A stretch of 64,000 nucleotides of DNA from Roseimicrobium sp. ORNL1 (GTDB lineage: Bacteria > Verrucomicrobiota > Verrucomicrobiia > Verrucomicrobiales > Verrucomicrobiaceae), in assembly GCF_011044495.1 (NCBI RefSeq), contig NZ_CP049143.1, forward strand, positions 1,550,001 through 1,614,000, written 5' to 3'. Numbering within the stretch: position 1 is the stretch's first letter; the number at the start of each line of letters is the position of its first letter. Made by a program: the position numbers and the translations under genes. Shown in pieces: positions 17,490 through 25,429 of the stretch. Below the pieces are notes generated by a model that did not search any database, was not told the DNA's origin, and saw only the letters and a list, made by a program, of their open reading frames with translations.

Positions 17490-18521
17490 CTATTCCCTCC
17501 TCCTGATCGTCGGCCCATCCTTCCACGTGCCCTGAACCATCACATCCCTCGGATGCTCCGGGATGCCACGCTCATTCGTGTGCAGCTTCTGCACCAGCAG
17601 ATCCACCGCGGCCGCACCCACCTGGTTTAGATTGCCATCAATGCCAGCCATGTTCTTGCGTTCTTGCTCCGTGCCGAAGAGATGCGCCACGCCCACATCC
17701 TCCGGCACACGCACGCGCAGGCGGTCCAGCAACTCCACGACGCGTTCCTTGTACGCGATGATGGCATCGGGCCGATGCTTCTCGAACCAGTCACGGAATT
17801 TGCTCATGTTCACCATCGAACCTTCCACCATGAAGGGCGGGCATTGCTCCTCGGCAGGGCGTTGCCATTGCTCATCAAGTGCGGCAGCCGACCACTGGCC
17901 GCCCACCACCCGGTTGTTGCGCACGGGGGCCACCAGAGCAGGGCGTTGGTAGCCCGCCGCACGCAATTCACGAAACGCGAGCTTCACATTGTAGAAGCCA
18001 TTCAAGTGCACCCGGTCCACCGGCAGGGCATCAAAGTAGGTACTCAGGCCCACCACGGAAAACTCCGACATATCCTGACGTGTGAATTGCCCCTCATCCC
18101 GCGAGAACCCCAGAATCATGCCGGAGATCCCCTGCGCCCGGAGCACCTTGCAGAGACGGACCGGATTCTGTCTCACGGATTCTAGCGATGCCACTTCAAC
18201 CCGATAGCCAAGCTGTTCCGCACGATCCCGGATGCCGCGGAAGTACCACCGGCACACATCCTTCCCCTTCCAATCTGCCTCGGAGAGGTGCGTCACTAGC
18301 GCCAGCGTCTCTGCATGAGGTTGGATGCGTCGTCGCCGCTGCGTCATCAGCGCCTGCACCAGCGGATTCGGGACATAACCCAGACGCATTGCATGGCTCT
18401 TCACCCTCTGCTTCACATCCGGTGTGATGCGTGGGTCATCCCGCAGCGCACGCGAAACCGTCGCCGGGGAAACCCCCGACGCACGTGCGACATCGAGCAT
18501 GCAAACCCTGGCTTCCGGCAT
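17490..18521 (-). CDS. LacI-family transcriptional regulator
   Basis: The product has about 343 residues. The N-terminal helix-turn-helix reads LDVARASGVSPATVSRALRDD, and the hinge region follows with AMRLGYVPNPLVQAL. The effector-binding domain is of the periplasmic-binding-protein type, with the usual C-terminal DVGVAHLFG and VDLLVQKL stretches. The start at 18521 puts the helix-turn-helix right at the N-terminus. It converges on the nit cluster and is divergent from the toxin-antitoxin operon. Its target is not evident; sugar catabolic genes would be typical for the family. Confidence 0.9.
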   Translation of the reverse strand: MPEARVCMLDVARASGVSPATVSRALRDDPRITPDVKQRVKSHAMRLGYVPNPLVQALMTQRRRRIQPHAETLALVTHLSEADWKGKDVCRWYFRGIRDRAEQLGYRVEVASLESVRQNPVRLCKVLRAQGISGMILGFSRDEGQFTRQDMSEFSVVGLSTYFDALPVDRVHLNGFYNVKLAFRELRAAGYQRPALVAPVRNNRVVGGQWSAAALDEQWQRPAEEQCPPFMVEGSMVNMSKFRDWFEKHRPDAIIAYKERVVELLDRLRVRVPEDVGVAHLFGTEQERKNMAGIDGNLNQVGAAAVDLLVQKLHTNERGIPEHPRDVMVQGTWKDGPTIRRRE

Positions 18522-18629
18522 ACCTGGTGATCCGCACACACCGTGTGCGTTCAGCGCCTACCTCGCAGACTTCGTGCCAGAGACCCGGGAGTTGCGAATA
18601 CGCCAGTCAGGGAGTAGCTTGTCAGAAGT

Positions 18630-18869
18630 ATGAGTGCGACTGTCGATAGTGTCCTTCAGGAGGCTTTGCAGCTTCCCGAGGAGTCCAGATTGGAGCTTGT
18701 AGAGCAGCTCATTATTCGTTCAAGCTCCTACGCAGCCGTTGAGAGGGAACAGGTTGCAGTGGCGGAAGCCCGTTTGGAGGAAATGGAATCTGGCAAAGTG
18801 AAGGGTATCCCCCTCGAAGAAGCGTTCCGTGAAGTGCGCGAATCATTGGCAGCTCGGAAGTCCAAATGA
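18630..18869 (+). CDS. Addiction module antitoxin (PF09720-type)
   Basis: This 79-residue acidic protein has the family pattern of plasmid-stability antitoxins: LQEALQLPEESRLELVEQL near residues 9-28 and an acidic C-terminal half that would wrap the toxin. It overlaps the downstream toxin gene by four bases (ATGA), giving a coupled operon. The antitoxin normally neutralises the toxin and represses its own promoter. Confidence 0.85.
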   Translation: MSATVDSVLQEALQLPEESRLELVEQLIIRSSSYAAVEREQVAVAEARLEEMESGKVKGIPLEEAFREVRESLAARKSK

Positions 18870-19162
18870 CTGGTGAGTTGCACCCTTCGGCGAAGGAGGA
18901 GTTGAGCGAAGGGGCTTCGTGGTATGCAGAACGAAGTGCCTTGGCGGCGGCCAGGTTCCTGGCTGCCGTTGAGAGCGCCATGACATCCATCCTTGCCGAC
19001 CCACTGAGATGTCAGCCTGCCGGAGACAAGATTCGTGTCTTCAGGCTAAAAAGTTTCCCGTACAAAATCTATTTTCACTTCGACGCCGAAGAGCAGCACA
19101 TCAAATTCCTTTGTGTGATGCACAACAAGCGCAGACCTGACTACTGGCGATCGAGGAAATAA
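18866..19162 (+). CDS. RelE/ParE-family toxin
   Basis: This 98-residue basic protein has the ParE/RelE fold pattern: AKEELSEGASWYAERS at residues 9-24, the central RVFRLKSFPYKIYFHF strand pair and the late VMHNKRRPDYW segment. The partner antitoxin lies immediately upstream, and the pair looks intact. Whether it cleaves mRNA or inhibits gyrase cannot be told from sequence alone; PF09720-linked partners are usually classed as ParE-like. Confidence 0.85.
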   Translation: MTGELHPSAKEELSEGASWYAERSALAAARFLAAVESAMTSILADPLRCQPAGDKIRVFRLKSFPYKIYFHFDAEEQHIKFLCVMHNKRRPDYWRSRK

Positions 19163-19180
19163 AAGACAGGCTCCTGCGGC

Positions 19181-19567
19181 CTACACCAGCAATGCCAGCG
19201 ACACGATCTGCCACAGCAGCACGATCACCCAGTACACAAACTGGAACCAGCGTTTCGCCGTTTTGTGCCTCAGGTGCTGCTGAGCGATGTAGGCACCGGG
19301 CCAGCCGCCGAGCAGGGAGAAGGCGTGCAGCGTGGTCTCCGGGATACGCCAGCCGTTGGCCTGGGCGCGGCGCTTGTCATGCCAGTAGAGGCCATAGGCG
19401 GCCATGCTGAAGAGGGCCATGAAAACCATGAGGCCCAGCCAAACATCCGACCCGCGGCGTAGGGCGGCGAGTGAGGGGAGCACGAGCAGACATGCCATCA
19501 GCGCCGTCCGGGTGCGGACGAGGTGAAGGAGGGGTTTGGTGAATCTTCCTGACTTGCTGCCAGCCAT
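19181..19567 (-). CDS. DUF1294 membrane protein
   Basis: This 128-residue protein has three hydrophobic segments and the DUF1294 signature: AAYGLYWHDKRRAQANGWRIPE, followed by LLGGWPGAYIAQQ and LRHKTAK. Function is unknown. The start at 19567 is used because the longer upstream frame is rich in Ser/Arg and has no domain; DUF1294 proteins sometimes carry an N-terminal cold-shock domain, which is not seen here. Confidence 0.8.
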   Translation of the reverse strand: MAGSKSGRFTKPLLHLVRTRTALMACLLVLPSLAALRRGSDVWLGLMVFMALFSMAAYGLYWHDKRRAQANGWRIPETTLHAFSLLGGWPGAYIAQQHLRHKTAKRWFQFVYWVIVLLWQIVSLALLV

Positions 19568-19676
19568 GTGCGCCACAAGATACGGACTGCCCGGTGCATC
19601 CCCTGCCATCGATTCGCTTCCAACGCAATGGCGGGAGATGGTGGACGAGCGTCGAGGTTCTGTTCTATAAGCATCC

Positions 19677-21305
19677 ATGCTCGCTCGCTTCTCTTGCTCA
19701 CTGCTCTCCAGGGGACTCTTCACCGCCGCTGTCGCGCTTGTACTGGCTGGTTACGGCTGGACCGCGGAACAGCCGGACGGGGCAAGGCTCTACCAGCAGT
19801 ACTGCTCCATCTGCCACGGCGCGGAGGGGCAGGGAATTCCGAATGTCTTCCCCCCTCTGGCCAAGGCCGACTTCCTGGTGAAGCAGCGGACGAAAGCTCT
19901 GCGTGCCCCGCTGGAAGGGCTCTCGGGAAAGATCGAGGTCAACGGCCACACCTTTGAGGGCGCCATGCCTCCGGTGATGCTTGAGGATGCGGATCTGGCT
20001 GCCATCTTCGCGCATGTGTATTCCTCATGGGGCAATGCTGGCAATGCCCCCACGGCTGAGGAAATCGCAGACGTACGCAAAAAGACCAAGTTCCCCACAC
20101 TGGCCGCACTCAAGGAAGCGATGGGTGGTGGAGTGCTGCCTGCAGCGCCTGAGGGATGGGAGTTGAAAGTGGGAGTGGAGCTCAGCTTCTCACCCATCCG
20201 CCTGGCCTTGCATCCCGATGGTGAAACGGTGCTCGCGCTCGCGCAGCAGGGAGACATCTGGCAATGGAAGCCCGGTGAGACCACGGCCACGAAACTCTTT
20301 GATGGTTCCGAGTACATTGATCGCAATCTCGGTTCCGAGTCCACCTTGGGCATGACCGTGGACCGCGAAGGGCGGCTCTATGTGACCAGCAATCAGTGCA
20401 ACAAGAAGAAGGATCCCGTGGCCAATGAGGTCACCGTCTTCCGCACGGGAGCTTGGTTGAAGGACAAACCTTGGACCAAACCAGCGCCGTGGTACCAGAC
20501 CTCCTATCCCTTCGGAGCGGGTCCATACAATCATGGGCTCTCCCACATCGCCCAGGGACCGGACGGCTTGATGTATGTGAATAGCGGCGCGCGCACCGAT
20601 GGTGGCGAGGTGAAGGTGCCAAAGGGTTACTCAGCCGCAGGGGAAGAACCAAACACCGCGTGCATGTGGAGGCTGGATCCCAAGCTCGACAAGCCCACGG
20701 TGGAAGTCTTTGCCCACGGCCTGCGCAATACCTTTGGCTTCTGCTGGGATGACGAAGGCCGCTTCATCGGCACGGAGAATGGTCCTGATGCGCACGAGCC
20801 GGAAGAGCTGAATCTCATCGAACAAGGCAAGCACTATGGGTTCCCGTTCCAGTTCGCGGATCACAAGGGCAAGCCCTATCCCCACACGCCCGAGGCGCCT
20901 GCGGGCGTGGAGTTCACGCTGCCGTTCAAAAATGTGGGACCGGATGCAGGCGCGGCGAAGGAGGGGATGTCCACGTTCAATCCGCACTCATGCCCTTCCG
21001 GTATTGTGTGGCTAGGTGCGGACTGGCCTGCGCCATTGGGTGGCAGCTTCCTCACGGCGCGCTTTGGCAATCTGCTGGAACTCCCCGGCGGCGACGTCGG
21101 ATTCGATGTGCTGCAGACGAAGCCCGACTTCAGCAACCGCACGGTGGAGGTAAAGCGCGTGCTTCAGCCATGGAGCAGGCCGATTGATCTGCTGAAAATC
21201 TCCGGTCACCGGCTCATCATCGCCGAGTACTGTCGCGGCGCGAATCTCGCGGCGGGCATTGGCACGCCGGGAAGACTGCTGGTGTTGGGGCCGAAAGGAA
21301 AGTAG
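19677..21305 (+). CDS. Secreted cytochrome c fused to sugar-dehydrogenase-like beta propeller
   Basis: The 542-residue product opens with a signal peptide (about 1-29). A class I cytochrome c domain follows, with haem motif CSICH (Cys43-His47) and a likely axial methionine in GAMPPV near residue 97. From about 165 onward comes a six-bladed propeller of the PQQ-dependent glucose/sorbosone dehydrogenase type (YNHGLSHIAQGPDGLMYV, GLRNTFGFCWDDEGRFIG, NLIEQGKHYGFPFQF). It would oxidise a sugar or aldose in the periplasm and pass electrons to its own haem. The stop codon lies inside the left arm of a palindromic repeat. Confidence 0.88.
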   Translation: MLARFSCSLLSRGLFTAAVALVLAGYGWTAEQPDGARLYQQYCSICHGAEGQGIPNVFPPLAKADFLVKQRTKALRAPLEGLSGKIEVNGHTFEGAMPPVMLEDADLAAIFAHVYSSWGNAGNAPTAEEIADVRKKTKFPTLAALKEAMGGGVLPAAPEGWELKVGVELSFSPIRLALHPDGETVLALAQQGDIWQWKPGETTATKLFDGSEYIDRNLGSESTLGMTVDREGRLYVTSNQCNKKKDPVANEVTVFRTGAWLKDKPWTKPAPWYQTSYPFGAGPYNHGLSHIAQGPDGLMYVNSGARTDGGEVKVPKGYSAAGEEPNTACMWRLDPKLDKPTVEVFAHGLRNTFGFCWDDEGRFIGTENGPDAHEPEELNLIEQGKHYGFPFQFADHKGKPYPHTPEAPAGVEFTLPFKNVGPDAGAAKEGMSTFNPHSCPSGIVWLGADWPAPLGGSFLTARFGNLLELPGGDVGFDVLQTKPDFSNRTVEVKRVLQPWSRPIDLLKISGHRLIIAEYCRGANLAAGIGTPGRLLVLGPKGK

Positions 21306-21447
21306 TCCGCCGAGCCTCGGCGGTCAGTAGGCATGGCACTTCGTCTTCAGCTCAGCAATACCAAGGTCGGCTGCTCCTTTCTAATAGCAAAGCTTTGCCC
21401 GTACTCGGACGTATCACGGTGACCGCCGAGGCTCGGCGGACTACTTT
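21297..21447. repeat. Palindromic repeat (type C) between convergent genes
   Basis: A perfect inverted repeat of about 29 bases, beginning GAAAGTAGTCCGCC, spans 21298-21326. Its complement lies at 21420-21448, with a spacer of about 93 bases. Each arm also contains a short internal palindrome, CCGCCGAGCCTCGGCGG. A second copy with the same arms but an unrelated spacer occurs at 40210-40370. It could act as a two-sided terminator or be a non-autonomous mobile element. Confidence 0.8.
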
Positions 21448-21448
21448 C

Positions 21449-22942
21449 TCACTTCCCCTCCTTCGCCCACTGCTTCATGAGGGCGATGTTCTTCTCCACC
21501 TCCGGATTGCCTTTGCCAAGGTACTCCTGCATGTCGCTGTCGTACATGGCGTCGCTTTCAGGACCCTTATCGCCGGTGTCCACGATCCACTTGTCGAGGT
21601 CCGCGCTCAGCTTCTCCAGCGTGGCTTTGTGTGCAGGGTCATCGGCGAGGTTCTTCACCTGCCATGGGTCGGCCTTCCAGTCGTAGAGTTCTTCAGCGGG
21701 GCGCTCAGGGCTGAAGAGGAGTTTCTCGCTCGGCGGATCCAGCTTGCCGTCCGCATGCAGTGCTCGCAGTTGCTGTACGATGCTCTTGCCATCCTTGTAA
21801 GCGTTGGGCTGCAGATGCGGACGCTTCGGGTAGAAGTTGCGGATGTAGAGATACTGGTCCGTGCGCACACTGCGGATGCGCTCCACCGTTTCGTCACAGC
21901 GATCGCGTGCGGCGAAGACTTCATCGCGGGGCTTGTAGTCCTTCGCCAGGATGTCGCGTCCTTGCATGACAGGCGGAATGGGAATGCCCGCCGCAGCAAG
22001 TGAGAGAGGGGCAAGGTCGATCTGCATCACAAGGTCATCGCGAACCACGCCTTTTGCGATGCCGGGTCCACGCATCACCAGCGGGATGTGCGTGCCTTCG
22101 TTGTAGAGGAATTGCTTCCCGCGCGCGTGACTGATGCCGTGATCCGTCATGAAGATGATGAGCGTGTTCTCCAGCAGCCCTTCCTTCTCCAGGCGTGCGA
22201 GCACCTTGCCCACGTGCTGATCTGTAAAGCGCACTGCATCCAGATACGCCGCCCAATCCTCCAGCAGCACGGGGTCACGTGGGTAGTACGGCGGGAGGGT
22301 CACAGCTTCTGGCTTTGTGGCCCCGCCAAGCTCCTTCTCCGCACGCTGCGACAAGGCTGCGGCCTGCGCTGACTTGCCACCACGCAATTTCCCGCCGCCA
22401 AGTTGCACCTGCATGAAGAAGGGCTGGCCATCCTTCCTGCCATTCCAATCCGGACCATCGTAGATCTTCGGGTCGTATTCGAAGTTGTAATCCGTCTTCC
22501 CGAGACCACCACCGCCTTTCCCTTTGGCTTTCTTGCCTTTGGCAGGGTTGTCGTTGATCAGGCCACTGCCGATGCAGGTGTAGTACCCTGCCTTCTGAAA
22601 CAGCGCTGGCGCGGGAGTCACGCCTTCCGGAAGCTCAATCTTCATCGTGCCGCGTCCGCTGCGGTGATGATGCGCGCCGATGGTGGTCTGGTACATGCCT
22701 GTGATCAGCGCGGAGCGGCAAGGCGAACACACGGGTGCCGTGACGAATGCATGCGAGAACATCGTGCCCTCCTTCGCAAGCCGATCCACATTCGGCGTCT
22801 GGACGGCCTTCTCCCCGTAGCAGGAGAAATTGGTAGACATGTCATCCACCACAAACCAGAGGACGTTCGGACGCTCCGCGGCAAACATGAATGTGCTGCT
22901 GGTGAAGATGCTGAAAAGCAGGAGGGAAAGGAGATGCTTCAT
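21449..22942 (-). CDS. Cysteine-type sulfatase, secreted
   Basis: This is a 497-residue type I sulfatase. Residues 1-21 form a signal peptide, and the metal-binding DD follows in VVDDMS near 32. The modification motif C-x-P-x-R is Cys72-Ser-Pro-Cys-Arg76, whose cysteine must be converted to formylglycine. FMTDHG and HARGK (about 270-280) supply further active-site residues. The substrate is unknown but is likely a sulfated glycan. The start overlaps the stop of the upstream sulfatase gene by four bases, so the two are translated from one message. No formylglycine-generating enzyme is seen in the window. Confidence 0.9.
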   Translation of the reverse strand: MKHLLSLLLFSIFTSSTFMFAAERPNVLWFVVDDMSTNFSCYGEKAVQTPNVDRLAKEGTMFSHAFVTAPVCSPCRSALITGMYQTTIGAHHHRSGRGTMKIELPEGVTPAPALFQKAGYYTCIGSGLINDNPAKGKKAKGKGGGGLGKTDYNFEYDPKIYDGPDWNGRKDGQPFFMQVQLGGGKLRGGKSAQAAALSQRAEKELGGATKPEAVTLPPYYPRDPVLLEDWAAYLDAVRFTDQHVGKVLARLEKEGLLENTLIIFMTDHGISHARGKQFLYNEGTHIPLVMRGPGIAKGVVRDDLVMQIDLAPLSLAAAGIPIPPVMQGRDILAKDYKPRDEVFAARDRCDETVERIRSVRTDQYLYIRNFYPKRPHLQPNAYKDGKSIVQQLRALHADGKLDPPSEKLLFSPERPAEELYDWKADPWQVKNLADDPAHKATLEKLSADLDKWIVDTGDKGPESDAMYDSDMQEYLGKGNPEVEKNIALMKQWAKEGK

Positions 22943-24453
22943 GGATGCGGCGTGATGGGGAATTGTTTCAGGAGCGCGGCTGCGGCCGTTTCGCGTTGTT
23001 CCGCCAGCGAGGGGTCGTCGATCGCATTGCGCAGCTCCTGCGGATCCTTCGTGTGATCGTAGAGCTCGCGGGCAATCACTTCACCCGTCTTCCAGTCGCG
23101 CCACTCCGTGTAGCGCACCGTTGCCGTGCGCACGCTCACGCCCATGGACTTCGGCTGCTTGTCGGGTTCGCGGTCGTAGTACGCAGGACGAGGATGCTGG
23201 GTGAAGGCGTCGAGTTTTGAGGGAGGAGCGTCAAGCCACCCGTTCAGCGCAGGTACGAGACTTACGCCCTCCAGCCCCGGAGGTTTCGGTAGTTCACACA
23301 GATCCACCAGAGTGGGGAAGACATCCAGCAACTCCACGGGCGAGGTATATCGCTTCCCTGTCAGTTCCAGTTTCGGTCCGCTGATCATCAGTGGCACCTG
23401 CGCATCGTATTCGAAGTTGGAAGTCTTGCCCCACTGGGTGTGTTCTCCAATATGGTAGCCGTGGTCACCTGCAAAAGTGATGACGGTATTCTCTTCCAGT
23501 CCCTGCGCCTTCAGTGCCTCCAGTACCTTGCCGAGTTGCGCGTCCATGTAGCTGATGTTTGCAAAGTAACCGTGGCGCATTTCCAGCACCTGCTCGGGTG
23601 TCAGTGGCTTTTGTTCCTTCGGCGGACCGAGGATTTCGCGACTATCATGAAAGGCCACCTCAGGTGCGCCAGCCGGACGAGCGGGGTTCAGCGTCGGCAG
23701 CTTGCTCTTGTCATATAGATCCCAGTACTTCTTCGGGGCATTGAAGGGTGCATGTGGTTTCCAGAAGCCTACGGCTAGGAAGAAGGGCTTGTCTTCCTTC
23801 TTCAGTTCCGTGAGCACTCGTACCGCTTCCGCGGCCACACGTCCGTCATAGTAGGCTTCATCGGGTACATCGCGTTTCTCGCAGACGTTCACATTGCCGT
23901 AGTTGCGCGGCCCGGGCACTGCCGTATTGGGAGGCACTTCGCCGGTGACCTGGGGTGTATCATCGCCATGGTTCGCATAGTGCAAAAATTCCGGTGCACT
24001 CCACGAACTCGGATCCCCGTGCATCTCCGTATGCCAGTTGTGGAAGATTTTCCCCACGCATCGCGAGGTGTATCCATGCTCCATGAACCATTTCGGCAGC
24101 GTGGTGACTTCTGGATTCAATTCCCGGAAATGGGTGCCATTGTTCCAAATGCGCAGCGTATCCGGACGCAACCCGGTGAGCATGGAGGAGCGTGAGGGAT
24201 TGCACACCGCCTGCTGGCAATAGGCACGGTCAAACTGCACCGACCTTGCCGCCAGCTTGTCCAGATTCGGCGTAATGGCCGGCGAACCATACGTGGCCAG
24301 CTCCGGACGAAAGTCATCCGCCATGATGAAGAGCACGTTCTTTTTCGGTCCAGCCGCTGCTGCTGCGTGCAGTGAAGTGACGCATAGCAGCAAAAGAGAA
24401 AGCAGAAGCAAAGGCGTGCTCCTGCGCAGGAGTGTGTGAAATGGAAGAGTCAT
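22939..24453 (-). CDS. Iduronate-2-sulfatase-like secreted sulfatase
   Basis: This is a sulfatase of about 504 residues with a leucine-rich signal peptide. FIMADDFRPELATYG carries the metal-binding aspartates, and the motif Cys84-Asn-Pro-Ser-Arg88 is the formylglycine site. The segments LPKWFMEHGYTSRCVGKIFH, GFWKPHAPFNAPKKYW and GDHGYHIGEHTQWGK are typical of iduronate-2-sulfatase-like enzymes of polysaccharide degraders. The start at 24453 is the ATG directly before the signal peptide; 24471 is the alternative. It is the first gene of the two-sulfatase operon. Confidence 0.9.
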   Translation of the reverse strand: MTLPFHTLLRRSTPLLLLSLLLLCVTSLHAAAAAGPKKNVLFIMADDFRPELATYGSPAITPNLDKLAARSVQFDRAYCQQAVCNPSRSSMLTGLRPDTLRIWNNGTHFRELNPEVTTLPKWFMEHGYTSRCVGKIFHNWHTEMHGDPSSWSAPEFLHYANHGDDTPQVTGEVPPNTAVPGPRNYGNVNVCEKRDVPDEAYYDGRVAAEAVRVLTELKKEDKPFFLAVGFWKPHAPFNAPKKYWDLYDKSKLPTLNPARPAGAPEVAFHDSREILGPPKEQKPLTPEQVLEMRHGYFANISYMDAQLGKVLEALKAQGLEENTVITFAGDHGYHIGEHTQWGKTSNFEYDAQVPLMISGPKLELTGKRYTSPVELLDVFPTLVDLCELPKPPGLEGVSLVPALNGWLDAPPSKLDAFTQHPRPAYYDREPDKQPKSMGVSVRTATVRYTEWRDWKTGEVIARELYDHTKDPQELRNAIDDPSLAEQRETAAAALLKQFPITPHP

Positions 24454-24553
24454 GGCGGCGAAGCGAGGCACACGGCGTGAGTGTGTGCCGTTTCAACCTC
24501 GCCGATGAGAACGATCTTTCCGCAAATGTAGGGCGCAGTGGCGTCCCCTCTTG

Positions 24554-24943
24554 CTACGACCCCTTCTGCTTCTCGCTGCGGTATTTCTCCAGCGCCTTCG
24601 TGAGCCATGGTCCCACCTCGGTGGTGGTGCCATCCTTGTTCTTCATCAGGTACGGCTGGCCGCTCAGGTAGCTCTTGGTGCCGATGCCCTGGATGAAGTC
24701 CTCGGCGGTCTTCACGCGATTTCCCGCCTGGCCCAGCTTGGACTTCAGGTGGTCTGCGCCCTCCTGGCTGCTGTATTCTTTTCCGTTGCGGATGAAACGA
24801 GCATCCGCCTTCGCCACGGTATCAATCAAGTAATCCACCTCTTCCTTTGCAGGAGAATCTAGCGCCAGTGCTGAGCCCACTGCAAAACAGCAGAGCAGCA
24901 GTGCCAGAAGGGCAGGGAAGAGTGTGCGGCGGGGGCAGGTCAT
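24554..24943 (-). CDS. DUF5329 family exported protein
   Basis: This 129-residue protein has a signal peptide (LLALLLCCFAVGSALA). The mature part matches the DUF5329 pattern: VDYLIDTVAKADARFIRNGKEYS, DHLKSKL, then FIQGIGTKSYLSGQPYL. The role of this family is unknown. The gene follows the cNMP-binding gene on the same strand with a 62-base gap. Confidence 0.8.
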   Translation of the reverse strand: MTCPRRTLFPALLALLLCCFAVGSALALDSPAKEEVDYLIDTVAKADARFIRNGKEYSSQEGADHLKSKLGQAGNRVKTAEDFIQGIGTKSYLSGQPYLMKNKDGTTTEVGPWLTKALEKYRSEKQKGS

Positions 24944-25005
24944 CAGAACAAGATCGCGTGATGACCCATGATGGACGTATTGCAAAACAGTCCCCGCCCT
25001 GAACT

Positions 25006-25365
25006 TTACATCGTCGTCCTGTCCACCGTGCGTAGGCGTCGGCTCAGGCCCTTCATCACGTGCAGTGCAAAGAGGGGCACTTCATGCACCATGAATTCAA
25101 AACGCTTCTCGTTGATGGGGATCAGCACGGTGTCTGTCTTCGCCACGGCAGTGGCCGTACGGGGACCTTCCTCGATGAGGGCCATCTCGCCAAAGAAGCC
25201 ATCGACCTCCACCACTTCGACGGTGCGGCCTCCCACGCGGAGTTCCACGGCGCCCTCTTTCACCACGAACATGGCATCACCCGCATCTCCGGAGGAGAAA
25301 ATGATGTCGCCGGCGGCAAATTTCTGGGGCTCGGTCTGGGATTCGAAGATGTTTGGAAGTCTCAT
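25006..25365 (-). CDS. Single-domain cyclic-nucleotide-binding protein
   Basis: The product is 119 residues, essentially one cNMP-binding domain: FAAGDIIFSSGDAGDAMFVV, then the phosphate-binding-cassette region GFFGEMALIEEGPRTATAVA with the conserved Glu and Arg, and a C-terminal helix with SRRLR. There is no DNA-binding domain, so it is not a CRP-type regulator and probably controls another protein. The kinase-like gene lies 64 bases upstream on the same strand. The start at 25365 is chosen because the domain begins right after it. Confidence 0.88.
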   Translation of the reverse strand: MRLPNIFESQTEPQKFAAGDIIFSSGDAGDAMFVVKEGAVELRVGGRTVEVVEVDGFFGEMALIEEGPRTATAVAKTDTVLIPINEKRFEFMVHEVPLFALHVMKGLSRRLRTVDRTTM

Positions 25366-25429
25366 GGCGGCAGAGGTAGGAGCGAATTGGTAACTTTTTC
25401 GACACACTGCAAGGGGTGAAATGTGAAGT

